From: Flectonema sp. DT1601
Lineage: Eukaryota > Euglenozoa > Diplonemea > Diplonemida > Diplonemidae
Assembly: GCA_964019425.1 (NCBI GenBank)
Contig: OZ025830.1
Span: 707,501-771,500 of the forward strand
Length of the DNA stretch: 64,000 nt
Direction: 5' to 3'
The position numbers were made by a program, and so were the translations under genes. The notes beneath the pieces were generated by a model. It had not been told where the DNA came from and made no database searches. It worked only from the letters and a program-made list of their open reading frames with translations. Shown here one piece after another: positions 1 through 10,171 of this stretch (the first letter of the stretch is position 1; the number at the start of each line of letters is the position of its first letter).

Positions 1-634
1 CGTAATGGTAGATATCACACATTAAATTTTTCCATAGAATTGTAAGTTGTCCGCCTATTCAGATGCCTATTTAGAGAAGTGAATAAAGAAAAACAGAAAT
101 CCTCGTTTTTTTTTTTTTTTTTTTTTTTTTCTTTTCCCCAACTGAGAAAGAAATAATATACGAAAAAGAAAAAGAAAAAGTCATATCAAAATAGGGCTAC
201 CCTGCAGTCTTTGTGTTTTGTGGATGGTTGCAAGGATGTGAAAGCAAGAAAAAAAACATTTAAAAAAAATACAACATTCCCACCTTGCTCCCTTTTTTTT
301 CTTCTTCTTTTCACCGATTTTTTTTTTTTTTTTTTTTTTTTTTTCCATTATAATTACCCCACTTCGATGATCTTACGATTCTCTTTTTTTTACAATTTTT
401 TTTCACACTTGTTTTTCACACTTTCTCTACCTCGCGAGGTAGAGATGACCAGATAGCTTGCAGAAGTTGACTGGTCGTTGCCACATCCTGTCGTAGTTTT
501 ATTAATATTTTTTGATTACAGTCCCAACTTGTCCACCCACAGGTATTACATAAGCGAGTCGCCTTATTAGTTTTGGATGTGGTTGTCTTGTCGAGGGGGT
601 ATTTTAAAGAATTCTCACAACAGAAGTTAAAAAA
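1..634. other. AT-rich leader region before the first gene
   Basis: No convincing coding sequence. It contains two T tracts (near 107-130 and 319-344), a perfect 20-bp palindrome at 425-444, and T-rich stretches ending in AG near 521 and 552 that could be splice acceptors for the gene starting at 635. Confidence 0.6.
425..444. repeat. Perfect 20-bp palindrome
   Basis: The sequence CTCTACCTCGCGAGGTAGAG equals its own reverse complement. It has a CpG-containing centre in an otherwise T-rich region, about 190 bp upstream of the first start codon. It could be a dimeric protein binding site or chance; no second copy was noticed in the window. Confidence 0.6.
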
Positions 635-1501
635 ATGACTGAAACTGGAAGGCCTCATCAAACATTAAAACAAAAAGTTGAGCGACTGAAGGAGGAATTT
701 TCTAGAGAAAAGGGACGGGTCAGCTCTCGAAACCGAAGTCGTCCCCAACAAGACGGATACGGCACAGAAGGATATGGGACACCAGGTGGGTACACAACTA
801 ATTCATCAGTAGGTCCTACTAGTTTTTATTCGTCATCATCATCAAGAAATACACCGCGACGATCTACCCCTGCTAGAGCAAGCACACCACGAAGATCTGC
901 ACCAACTCAAACACCAACAACACAGAGAAAGCATCACTCAGACAACGATACCAGGAGACCTCCTTTTCTCCCGAGTGGAAAACCTAAAAGAGCTACTTCA
1001 ACAACCAGAAGACGCGAACCTATTTTCAGATCAGCAGGTTATGCTGCTCCAACAACACGAGGACTTGTCACCAGACTTGATAAAGTTGAAGGCGACATGA
1101 GAGATATGAAGAAATGGAGAACTTCAGTAGAAATAACACTTCAAAAGAGACTTCACAAACAACAGCAACTAACAGATAGAGTATTAGACCTCTCGCATGA
1201 GGCAGAAGTTCTGTCTTGTGAACAACAAGAGCTCAAGGCTCAACTTGAGACGTTGGTTCAATTAAGAAATGCTATTCCAAAGAAAAGGAAAACTAAACAT
1301 TCGACTGTTAGAAAACCATCTCCGGTCAGTGAGTCGACTGCGACGTATCTACACAACGATGATGATGATTACGGCTGCGGTAGCCACAGAAGTGAATACG
1401 ACGATTCTTTCGAGAGTTCTGATGACTCACTTTCTCGACTTCTATCAGGTGAAGATAGCAACATTCATGATTTAAAAAAAGTCTATGCTTGGATGAAGTA
1501 A
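635..1501 (+). CDS. Coiled-coil protein with Ser/Arg-rich N-terminus, function unknown
   Basis: A 288-residue open frame ending in TAA; I do not recognise the family. Residues about 25-135 are rich in Ser, Thr, Arg and Pro and look disordered. Residues about 140-215 (from GLVTRLDKVEGDM) have heptad-like spacing of Leu/Val with many Lys, Glu and Gln, typical of a coiled coil. The C-terminal 50 residues are acidic (four Asp in a row, many Ser-Asp) and end in a basic/aromatic tail. There is no signal peptide or membrane segment. The start is the first ATG after T-rich acceptor-like sites near 521 and 552. With the next two genes it forms a same-strand trio of coiled-coil or low-complexity proteins, which suggests (inference only) a cytoskeletal or flagellar structural role. 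Confidence 0.75.
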   Translation: MTETGRPHQTLKQKVERLKEEFSREKGRVSSRNRSRPQQDGYGTEGYGTPGGYTTNSSVGPTSFYSSSSSRNTPRRSTPARASTPRRSAPTQTPTTQRKHHSDNDTRRPPFLPSGKPKRATSTTRRREPIFRSAGYAAPTTRGLVTRLDKVEGDMRDMKKWRTSVEITLQKRLHKQQQLTDRVLDLSHEAEVLSCEQQELKAQLETLVQLRNAIPKKRKTKHSTVRKPSPVSESTATYLHNDDDDYGCGSHRSEYDDSFESSDDSLSRLLSGEDSNIHDLKKVYAWMK

Positions 1502-1865
1502 CTTTTTTTTTTTCTTTCTTTTTTTTTCTTTTAAATGTCAAACTAGCTCATCAGCGTCGGGCAATGCCTTTAACACGTTTCATCGCTGGTCTTAGATTTG
1601 TTTTTTTTTTTAAAAAAATATTTTTCTTTTATAAATAGAGCCACCCACTTAGATAACTTTTTTTTACAGACTTCGGTTTTTTTCTCTTCCCTATTTTTTG
1701 TGTTTATTTAAAAGTTTTTAAAAAAAAAAAAAAATTATTACTGGTAGATGGGTATTAATTTATTTGTTTTATTATTTTAATTGAAACGTTAATATCGATT
1801 TATTATTATTATTTTTTTCTTTTTTTTTAAAAAAAAAAGAAAAGAACAGTTTTAAAAAAAAACAT
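1502..1865. other. AT-rich intergenic spacer
   Basis: Only T and A tracts; no gene or dispersed repeat seen. An AG at about 1850 follows a long pyrimidine/A tract and lies just before the next ATG. Confidence 0.6.
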
Positions 1866-2894
1866 ATGATTGTAGATGAACACCTTCAAATAAAATTAAG
1901 CAGGCTAAATGTGAGATATTCACAAGAAGATGGAACCGTTTATTGGCTTCGTAACTTCATAATTGACGTCAGTGAATGCTTGAGAGTCATGGTCGAAAAG
2001 TGTGGGGGAGCTGATCATGAAATCGAACGAATAAAACAAACAGCTATGCAATCAGTAGAAAGACTACAAACTGAGAAGTCAGAATACGATGAAGAAGTTA
2101 GAATCCGAGCTGGTGAACTTATCGGAATGAGCAACAAAATGCGACACATGCGACAAAACCTCGGAAGCTATAAAAATGACAACTCAGAACTGAAGAAGAA
2201 AGCCAGCAGTATAACAACTGAATTCCGTGCTAAGTCAATCGTTAATCAGAAACTTGAAGAAGCTTTGGTCTCATCCCAACTCAACTGCGACAAACTACGA
2301 ACACAACTCCAAAAAAATAAATCTCTTGAGACGGCAAAACAACAACAACAATTACTTCCAACACCGCCGCCAGCACCAAAGGCACCTCCACCACCAGCTC
2401 CACCGATGAGAAAACCAGAACCAGAATCTGTTGAAGAAATAGTTTCTTGTAAAGACTGTATTGAACACTCTTCGATTAAGACGGCATCAGAAAACAAAAT
2501 AACAGAATTAAAGCAAACAATCTTACACAGAGACAAGACGTTATCAGAACACAAGAGACTACTGCTATCTCTACAACAGGAACTCACTGATATTAGAAGT
2601 AAATTCGGATTAGTCGATGCAATCGTCGAAAAGTATAAAAAAACATTTCCAAGAAAGCTAATCCCAGAAACATTTCACAGAGGTATTGGACCCGATTCGT
2701 TTCGTTGGATTTTTGGCACCCGAACTGTCCTTCTCCACCCTGCAGGACAAGATGTTGTTGCTGCAGTTGGAGGAGGATACACTCCTTTAAAAGATTTCAT
2801 CACTCGCTTCGGTGAATCAGAATCACTGAAAGAATCACGACAACGAGTGAGAGGAGGAGGGATGGGTATGAGAAGAATGTCATCCCCGTTGTGA
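1866..2894 (+). CDS. Coiled-coil protein with C-terminal GAR-like domain
   Basis: A 342-residue protein. Residues about 45-160 and 205-260 are long Glu/Lys/Gln-rich coiled-coil segments, separated by a proline-rich linker (about 165-185, PPPAPKAPPPP). The last 80 residues contain FRWIFGTRTVLLHPAGQ followed by VAAVGGGYTPLKDFITRF. The Gly-Gly-Gly-aromatic core after a beta-rich stretch resembles the GAR (GAS2-related) microtubule-binding domain, where the family motif is VRVGGGW..L..fL. If so, the protein would link microtubules through GAR and dimerise through its coiled coils. The GAR call rests on one short motif and could be wrong. The gene ends in TGA and lies downstream of another coiled-coil gene on the same strand. 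Confidence 0.72.
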   Translation: MIVDEHLQIKLSRLNVRYSQEDGTVYWLRNFIIDVSECLRVMVEKCGGADHEIERIKQTAMQSVERLQTEKSEYDEEVRIRAGELIGMSNKMRHMRQNLGSYKNDNSELKKKASSITTEFRAKSIVNQKLEEALVSSQLNCDKLRTQLQKNKSLETAKQQQQLLPTPPPAPKAPPPPAPPMRKPEPESVEEIVSCKDCIEHSSIKTASENKITELKQTILHRDKTLSEHKRLLLSLQQELTDIRSKFGLVDAIVEKYKKTFPRKLIPETFHRGIGPDSFRWIFGTRTVLLHPAGQDVVAAVGGGYTPLKDFITRFGESESLKESRQRVRGGGMGMRRMSSPL

Positions 2895-3129
2895 ATCGTT
2901 TTTCAGTTAATTTTTGTTTTGTTTTCCGTACGCTATATTAACCGTTCTTATGAACTACGACAGGCATCCCTTTACAGGGTTTGTGTGTGGTCATAGTTTG
3001 TTGGTGTTTGTTTGACAGTTTTTTATACTTCTGTTATCTTACAGGTATTCATAACGTAAGGGTTTGAGAACGGCCTGTTTTTCAATATTAATATCTGTAC
3101 TTATCTCATTACAGTACCTCATTAATTTT

Positions 3130-4236
3130 ATGGGGGATAAAGAGACCCTTGCCCGACTTGCCCGGGTACTCAGAGAGGCAGCAAATGCGGAGGAGCTGAA
3201 GTTTTTTGGAACCAGCGACAGGTTCGAAGATGATATGTCAGATGAAGAGGAAACGGATGAGGCTGGAAGACTAGCAAAGGAAATAATGTTGAAATATAAA
3301 ATGATACCTTCGATGGCAAAAAGTAAGGAAGAAGCAGCTGAAATGGCGAAGCAAGTTTACGACATTCACGTATCTGAAAACCATCATCAACATCAATCGT
3401 TACCAAACCTCGCACAGAAAGTTACTCATAGTCGTTTTATGAAAGCTCCTGTGGGGAAAATCTTAACTCCAAAAAGAATGCAATCAACGGAAATACATAA
3501 TCTCAGAGAGGGTTTTAAGGGAAAAGTAACTCCGAATTTGCAACCGATTCCTCCACCAAGAAGTTTCCCTCCGAGTACTTTGCAGGGCGGTTCTGAAGCA
3601 GCTGAAGTAGAGTTACCTCCTCCTCCACCTACACCGAAAGATAAGATTTCTGGAATGGAGAATATTGTTCCGAGTCCTCCTTCTCCACAGGTAGAAAGTG
3701 TGATTCCTCCACCTCCACCACAGCGATCAGATACAGCTGACAGTAGAGTAGGTAGTAGACAAAGAGATGTCATTCATCATAAACAGAACTCTCAAGAACC
3801 TCAAAAAGTTGGAATAGTTATAAACATAAAGAGAAGTGATGACGTCGACAAACATAAATCTAAACCTCCCATAGCAAAACCATCCTCTCCACCAAAACCT
3901 GAAAATCAGAATTGGCTTGACACTGCTTCCAACATCTTAGTTCAGACTGTTAAAATAATTGGAGCCATCATGGGACCCGTAGTTGCGGCTTTTATTGAAA
4001 TTATGTGGGCTTTATTATTTGATACAAAAGCACCCCCTACTCAACACCGTGTTGCAGCAAGAAGAAGACAGCAACAACACACATCTGGATTACCTACAGA
4101 TAGTCCATGGTTTAATCAACATAATACACAGAGAAGACAATCACCTCTTCGAATGAGCCATGTTACTGCATCACCTCCTGGTATGGTGAATCAAAGTCGG
4201 ATGACCTCACCAATGCGACAGCGTCTGAGGATGTAG
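3130..4236 (+). CDS. Proline-rich protein with one hydrophobic segment, function unknown
   Basis: About 368 residues from the ATG at 3130 (MGDKETLARLARVL). The frame is open upstream to an ATG at 3064, but a T-rich acceptor (ctcattacag) ends about 16 nt before 3130, so the shorter form is preferred. The N-terminus is acidic and helical. The middle carries several polyproline runs (PPPPPPTP, IPPPPPQ) of the kind that bind profilin, SH3 or EVH1-type modules. Near residues 265-300 a stretch beginning TASNILVQTVKIIGAIMG and running to WALLFD is hydrophobic enough to be a membrane segment. The C-terminus is Arg/Gln/Ser-rich. No known family was recognised; a membrane-anchored cytoskeletal adaptor is only a guess. 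Confidence 0.72.
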   Translation: MGDKETLARLARVLREAANAEELKFFGTSDRFEDDMSDEEETDEAGRLAKEIMLKYKMIPSMAKSKEEAAEMAKQVYDIHVSENHHQHQSLPNLAQKVTHSRFMKAPVGKILTPKRMQSTEIHNLREGFKGKVTPNLQPIPPPRSFPPSTLQGGSEAAEVELPPPPPTPKDKISGMENIVPSPPSPQVESVIPPPPPQRSDTADSRVGSRQRDVIHHKQNSQEPQKVGIVINIKRSDDVDKHKSKPPIAKPSSPPKPENQNWLDTASNILVQTVKIIGAIMGPVVAAFIEIMWALLFDTKAPPTQHRVAARRRQQQHTSGLPTDSPWFNQHNTQRRQSPLRMSHVTASPPGMVNQSRMTSPMRQRLRM

Positions 4237-4559
4237 TCGTGTTTTAGCAACCTCTCTTATTGTATTGATATGTCCCTCCCCTTCTTTCCAAGATATAATT
4301 CTAGTATCAATTTATCCCCCTCCTGTCACCTGTATTGCTGCTGTTAAATATGGAAATCGTGTACTTATTTTGTTAGCTTTATTTCTTTCTGTTCTTTCAG
4401 GTGGTGTAAAAAATGGTGCGAATTTCTTTTTCAACAACTGTAAAGGGGATTTTTTTTTTTAGAAATTATTATTATTATTATTATTTCCCCCTCAACTCTC
4501 AGAAGTGTTTTTGGAGGACCAAGTGGCTTAGTAATCAAAAAAGGGGGTTTTCCCCCTCC

Positions 4560-7114
4560 ATGTTGGTCCAAGTATTGGACACAACGCAAATGTCCAGCAG
4601 CAGCCGAGAGAACAGCAGCACAAACAGCAGCAATAGCAGCGATGCTAAGAGTGACCCGCCAAGGGCTATTGCTGGATGGGCCTCAGCTAGGATGTCACTT
4701 CGATCGAAGAGGAAGAGCACAGTGTCTTTAGCATCAGAGATATTAATGAAAAGAGCAAGGGGAGAGAACAGAGCTGAGATAACACAAGCAGAGCTGTTTA
4801 ATTATCGAAAAATGTTTAGAGCTTTTGATAAAGACGGAAGTGGTGAACTAGACATGGATGAGATTGGAACCCTTCTCCAATCACTTGGCGTACCAGACGT
4901 CGACATGGACATGCTGAGCATCCTAAAACAGCGTTTTGACGAAGACGGGAACGGAATGATAAGTTTTGATGAGTTTCTAACATTAATGCTTTATCAGAAA
5001 GAGCTATCCAGTAACTTATCTCAGTCACATGCAAAAGAAGTTTCACAAGCACACATCAGAGACAGCATGCGATCATCAAAACTACTTCCTGACGACGTCT
5101 GGAAATGGGTTTGGGACATAATAATAATATTTTGTATCTTCTACTACACTGTAATGGTTCCTTATAAAACTGTTAAAGGATTCGAATACAGCGACCATTG
5201 CCATTCTACTTACGTTGCCGGAAGCAGTACTTGCTACTCATGGTTGTGGTTATTAGTTGAGATCCTATTAACATTATTTCTCTGTGCTGATGTAATTATC
5301 AATTTCCATCTGGTAACTACTACTGGAAATAATAAAGAAGAACCGTCATACATCGCAAAGAGATATATAGGAAGCTGGTTTTCAGTTGATTTCATCTCTT
5401 CATTTCCATTTGACCTAATATTCTCTGCGGCTGGTTGGAACACCGAAGCCAGAATATTCGCGTTCTTACGTTGCCTTAAACTGCTCAAAGTTCCTGAACT
5501 TTTGATAATGTCGAAACGAACAATGATAACTCCATCGTACGTTTATTTTTATTATCAAGTTGTTCCGCTTTGTAAATATGTTTTTTGGGCTCTTTTGGGC
5601 GCTCATCTATCAGCCTGTTTTTGGATCCTTCTAAAAGGTTCTGAATACAAATACACAGATGCTTTGTACTGGACATTATATACATTATGTGGAGTTGGTT
5701 ATGGTGATGTTGCTGTTACCACGTCGAGTCAAAAGATATTCGCATGTTTTTTATTTGTTGTTGGGGTTATGAGTAATGGAGTCATAGTAGGAAGGCTAAC
5801 CGTTGCTATGCAACATGCAGACATTGATACTTCAAGACGTGATAGGATGAGAGAAACCCTCGCCGTGCTCTCATGTTTTGATATTCCAATTCATCTTCAA
5901 GGTGAGATTTTATCTTTTCAGAATCACAATCTTGAGCATAATTTAACTGAAGTATTCGATTCAATCATAAGTGGACTTCCTACTCAAATTCAAGATCAAC
6001 TCTCTCTATATGGTAGGGTGCAATATGTCAGTTTAGTACCAATGTTCGCATATGCGCATCACGAATGCAAAGTAGCTCTTGCGCAGTCTCTGAGAAATTT
6101 AATATTCTCACCTGAGGAATTCATAATCATGGTTGGAGAGAATGGTGATCGGATGTACTTTCTCAGTCATGGTGTTGCTGACGTCATCGCTCAAGATGGA
6201 AGTTGGTTGGCAACAATCAAAAAAGGAGGTTTTTTTGGTGAAGTTGCCCTCTTGATGGAAAACATTAGAAGAACTGCCTCCATCAAGGCATTGACTTTTT
6301 GTGATGTATTTTGTTTAGCAAAAGATGATTTTTTTGAAATATTAAAACAATTCCCGAGATTCAGAGAAGACATTGAGGATGAAATCCAAGCCAGATCTCC
6401 AGCTGTCTTCGATACCAACGCGACGGGGTCTCCTCGAACGGATGATTCAAAAGAAAAAGACAACATCGATATCCCGTCAGATGCTGCCTCATCACTCGGG
6501 TCTAGAAGCACTGTTTCATCAATAAAAAGGAGAGAATCGTTAGCACGACCTGGTGAACTTCCGATTGACGGAGCCCCAATGCGTTCACTTTCCAGAATGA
6601 ATTCTAGGGCGAGCTCTAGAATGGGTGCGAGTGGTACATACAATATAAGCACTACAACGAACACGCCTCGTTCTGTAAAGTATCGCGTGAAGAGGATTCT
6701 TAGAACCCGTCGTGGAACCGGCGCCTCAGGAATTTCAGACGTGATGGACGATTCGTATGTTGTTTTATGTAACCTTCTATTGTCATATAAGACTGTCTAC
6801 TTACCAATTATAAACAAAACAGGAGAGATGAAGAAGAAGCAGACCCAGTAGAAAGACTAGAACAACGAGTAGCGAAGTTAGAGGGTACATTAAATACGGG
6901 ACTGTCGAAGGTAATGTTGTCTTTTAAATACAAATATTTTTTCCTTAAATATAATTATCATTTGTGATTTAATAAACTAATTCAGATTATTCAGCTTCTG
7001 GGTAGACCAAATCCTCAAGGGCTGACTGAACCTGAGGCTCGACGATGCCGAAGCTCAGCTGCATCGGTAGAATTTGTTGAACCTTTGCCGAGCGGGTCAC
7101 AATCTAATACCTGA
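4560..7114 (+). CDS. EF-hand and cyclic-nucleotide-binding voltage-gated K+ channel
   Basis: A plasma- or flagellar-membrane K+ channel of the EAG/HCN/CNG/KAT superfamily. From the ATG at 4560 it has two canonical EF-hand loops (DKDGSGELDMDE at about 90-101, DEDGNGMISFDE at about 127-138), then six membrane segments. S4 carries spaced basic residues (ARIFAFLRCLKLLK). The pore has the K+ filter GVGYGD (about 378-383). A cyclic-nucleotide-binding domain (about 496-600) contains the phosphate-binding cassette GGFFGEVALL followed by RRTAS. Three exons fit: 4560-6754, 6823-6910, and 6986 (or 6995)-7114. Both introns are GT-AG, and splicing restores a Glu-rich coiled coil and a TGA stop for about 803 residues. 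The start is the first ATG after a CT-rich acceptor near 4501; 4590 is an alternative. N-terminal Ca2+-binding EF hands on this channel type are uncommon and imply dual Ca2+ and cNMP control (inference). Confidence 0.93.
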
Positions 7115-8420
7115 GTCATATGCTCTGTTTGTTTTGTACTGATGTTGTTGTCACCCTTATCAAAAGAAAAGGTTACTATCTCTGAGTCTTTTATAACGAA
7201 GGCTACCAACATAGTAGATACTTGATCACTTTATCAAAATAAGTATCGCGTCGGACTGACACTCTTTCTTCTCATCAGTGGCGTTAAGCTATTGGTCTCC
7301 TACCCCGCATATACATATTGCTAAGAAGTTACTTATTTTTTCTTCTTCTTCTTCTTCTTTCTCCTTTTTTCCTCCTGTTCTCAAAGAATTAGAAAAAGCA
7401 CGCAATAGTAGCTCCCTGGAAAAGGGAAGATTGGTTGGTCTTTGGGACACGTCTGCTAGTACTCCTTCCTTGCTGGAAACGAGTCTGCAAAGGAGGTCAA
7501 AACGCGTGACTATCCCTGGGCATTAGTGTGGTTGACTTCTTGTCATCCTTAAGTTGTTTCTAATTTATTTTAATTTATTTTTTTTTTTTTTCCTCCTCCT
7601 AAATAAAAAGGTTTATCGACTCTCTCCGTCTTCGTTCTCCGAGAAAAAAAAGCAAAAAAAAAACTACCAAACTGTATCTTTTTTTTATAGCAAATATTGT
7701 ATTAATGTATACTTGTGACCCCCCTCTTCGACTCTGATTGGTGGTTGTTGCTAAATGTGCTGCGCAAAAAAAACAATTTAATTGTTGCTTTAATTTAAGC
7801 GTTTTTGTTTGTCTCTCGGTAGTGTGTTTCTCTCTCTCTCCGACATTTTTAAATCACTTTTACAAGTGGTTGGTCGCTGAACCCGCTCAAAAAAAAAAAA
7901 AAAAAAAGGTTCAAAGAAATTCTATTTACACTCTTTTAAAATCTTTCCAACCTTGGGGGGGGTAACTTGATACTAATATTAAATAGAAAGCAACTTGAAA
8001 CTGGTTGCAATATAAGAAAATCAACAGTTGGTATCGATAAAAAATCCCATATGTGGAGGGTATGAATTAATCGGCAATGATGTGTGTCTACCTTTTGTGT
8101 CTAATTTTTTTATTTTTTTTTAAACTTGGATTCAGGCTTTGTTATTTCGTCATTCGTGAAAGATTTGGTTGTGAAAAGACTGACTAAAAAAATAAAATAC
8201 AGTTTTTTTGATACCAAATTAATTGAGGGATTATATTAGGTGAGTGAAGAGTCTCTCTCTCTCTCCAAAAAATTACAATTTTTTTTTTTTTTTTTGTTTA
8301 CCAACAAAGTTATTTATTGTCTCTCACTGTGCGCGTGCAAACAACAAATATAAAGCTGTATCGCAACGACGTTCACTTCTTGTTTCATACATATCACAAT
8401 TTTTTCTTTTTTTTTTTTAT

Positions 8421-8549
8421 ACTAACGTAGTCGGAGAAGAAACTATTCAGATTGAAAGCCGTTCATTTCTTGTAGTCTCATGATTTCTTTTACCCCGTGC
8501 GACAGGATTCTGTCTTGCGTTCAACGAAATATAAGGCTAATCTGAATGG
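8421..8549 (+). repeat. Dispersed structured repeat family 1, copy A
   Basis: About 130 nt. ATTCAGATT (8445-8453) pairs with AATCTGAAT (8539-8547), and the helix continues, across a small bulge, with AGCC (8457-8460) and GGCT (8535-8538). An inner hairpin GACAG-GATT-CTGTC lies at 8501-8514. It is followed by a T run. Other copies are at 16.43, 16.57, 38.0 and 47.1 kb (the last reversed). Confidence 0.75.
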
Positions 8550-8789
8550 TTTTTTTTTCCCAAGCAAAAAAAAAAAAAAAAAAAGAGGAAATTGACAAGC
8601 CTTTTGTGTATGCATACTTTTGGTTATTATGTGTTCTCGCCAGGTCAACAAGGTTCGTTATTTTTGATTAGGTTTTCAATTATAATCTTAATTATGCCCA
8701 TCATTGCCAAAGAAAGAAAACGACATCATATTATTCATTTACTTTACTTTTTTTTTTTTTAAATTCTAATCATTGTTGTGTTTTATAGT

Positions 8790-8910
8790 TGGAAAGCTGA
8801 AGTTTATCGTTGTATAGTTATTCTATGAATTATTATATTAGAAATGGTTACAGTCTTCTGTTACTGTGAGTTACCCAGCACTCATAATGTAGAGTAACGT
8901 TGAATTACAT
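8790..8910 (+). repeat. Dispersed repeat family 3, copy A
   Basis: It shares GGAAAGCTGAAGTTTAT at one end and a 3' block (CTGTTACTGTGAGTTACCC to AGAGTAACGTTG) with 49039-49206. The 3' block can fold as GTTAC/GTAAC enclosing TGAGT/ACTCA. Confidence 0.7.
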
Positions 8911-9466
8911 CATATTTGTCATCCGAAACAAGTCATTAATTGTGTCTGGGGAGCTCCGGCCATGTTATAAATTACTATTGAAAGTGGTTTGCAAGAATAA
9001 AGTTGCTGATGAAGGGGCCAAAACGTTTTCCACGGTATTTTATGGAACAGCAGAACAATTTTTTTTTTTTTTTGATGTTTTTTTTTTTTTTTTTTTTTTT
9101 TAATTCTCAAATTGCATGTTTTTAATAATCAATACTAACTGACATTAACATCCCCTCTTTTCCCAACTACTCTGGTTGTCACCTTCAAAAAAACATTACT
9201 GGCCCCGTACTATTCTTTAGTCCACTTCTTTTACAAGGCTCAGGATTTCTTTAGTCGTTTAGTGTTTTAATTTTCTTTGTTTTTTTTTAAAATGTTTTAT
9301 TATTATTATTATTATTTTTTTTAATTTGTTTTTTTTATAACAGGAGACACGTAATATTATTTTTTTTTTTTTTGATGTGTGTGTGTTTTTCTACTGAAAA
9401 AGAGTTTTTTTTTTATAGCATTTTCGTGAAATTTTCTTATAGCAAAAAAAAACTAACTACAATCAA

Positions 9467-10171
9467 ATGGGGAGTGCTGAAGAAGATTTAAACACACTGT
9501 TGGAAGACCTAGAGTTGGACGTTTTGGACGATGTTTGTGATTTTCTTTTTTTTATATGAGCTAACAAACTAAACAACAACACCACCACCACCACAGGATG
9601 ATTACTTAGATCCCATGGTAATATCATCACCGACCGACGACTTAGGAAGAAATAGCATCCTCGACAACATCGATCAGCGTCCAAGAACTCCACCACTAAC
9701 ATCGTACGACAGGCCACTGTTTGGTAACTTACAAAAAGCTTACACTGCTGAAGCACCTACAAATATGGAATGGGGTATGCTTGGAGGTTTACCATTTCAG
9801 GTTGGTCCTAATTTTGCTCTCAACAGTTTACTGTTACCGAGTCACACTTTGGTTCCGACTCTCTTAAACCCGTATGACTCACTTAATGGATTCGATATGC
9901 TGGGACAAGGTATGTTGCCTCAAGCACCAGTGCAGCTCCCCGAAACGCTTCAAGAAGACGAGGCTGCTCCGACGAGAAGGCGCCGTCGCAAGAAGAGAAA
10001 GCCAAAGCGTGACCGCAAGGTATGTAATTACTACTATTATTATTTTGTAAGCTCTGAAGTACCCTTTAAAACAACAACTAATAGAACGATCCTCAGTACT
10101 GGGCTACCCGTCCTCAACCTGAAGAGTGTGTAATTGTCCCTATTCAGGAAGGCGCTGCAGCTGAAGCATAA
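9467..10171 (+). CDS. Small protein with acidic N-terminus and basic nuclear-signal-like tail
   Basis: Three exons fit GT-AG rules: 9467-9532, 9597-10019 and 10148-10171, giving about 170 residues. Exon 1 encodes MGSAEEDLNTLLEDLELD. Exon 2 encodes a Pro/Leu-rich middle with no known domain and ends in a strongly basic cluster (RRRRRKKRKPKRDRK) that would serve as a nuclear or nucleolar localisation signal. Exon 3 adds EGAAAEA and a TAA stop. The ATG follows an acceptor-like tttcttatag at about 9442. The family is not recognised; a nuclear protein is inferred only from the tail. Reading exon 2 alone would extend it wrongly into the second intron. Confidence 0.7.

Larger units (their letters stand above)
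7115..9466. other. Long AT-rich intergenic region with two dispersed repeats
   Basis: No convincing gene. It holds one copy of structured repeat family 1 (8421-8549), one copy of family 3 (8790-8910), and many homopolymers, for example near 7880, 8565, 9060 and 9079-9102, plus an ATT microsatellite near 9298-9316. Confidence 0.6.

Noticed and set aside
4413-4559. Upstream extension of the K+ channel frame beginning at 4413
   Set aside because: It encodes a Phe/Tyr-rich stretch derived from a T/ATT tract, and a splice acceptor near 4501 removes it.
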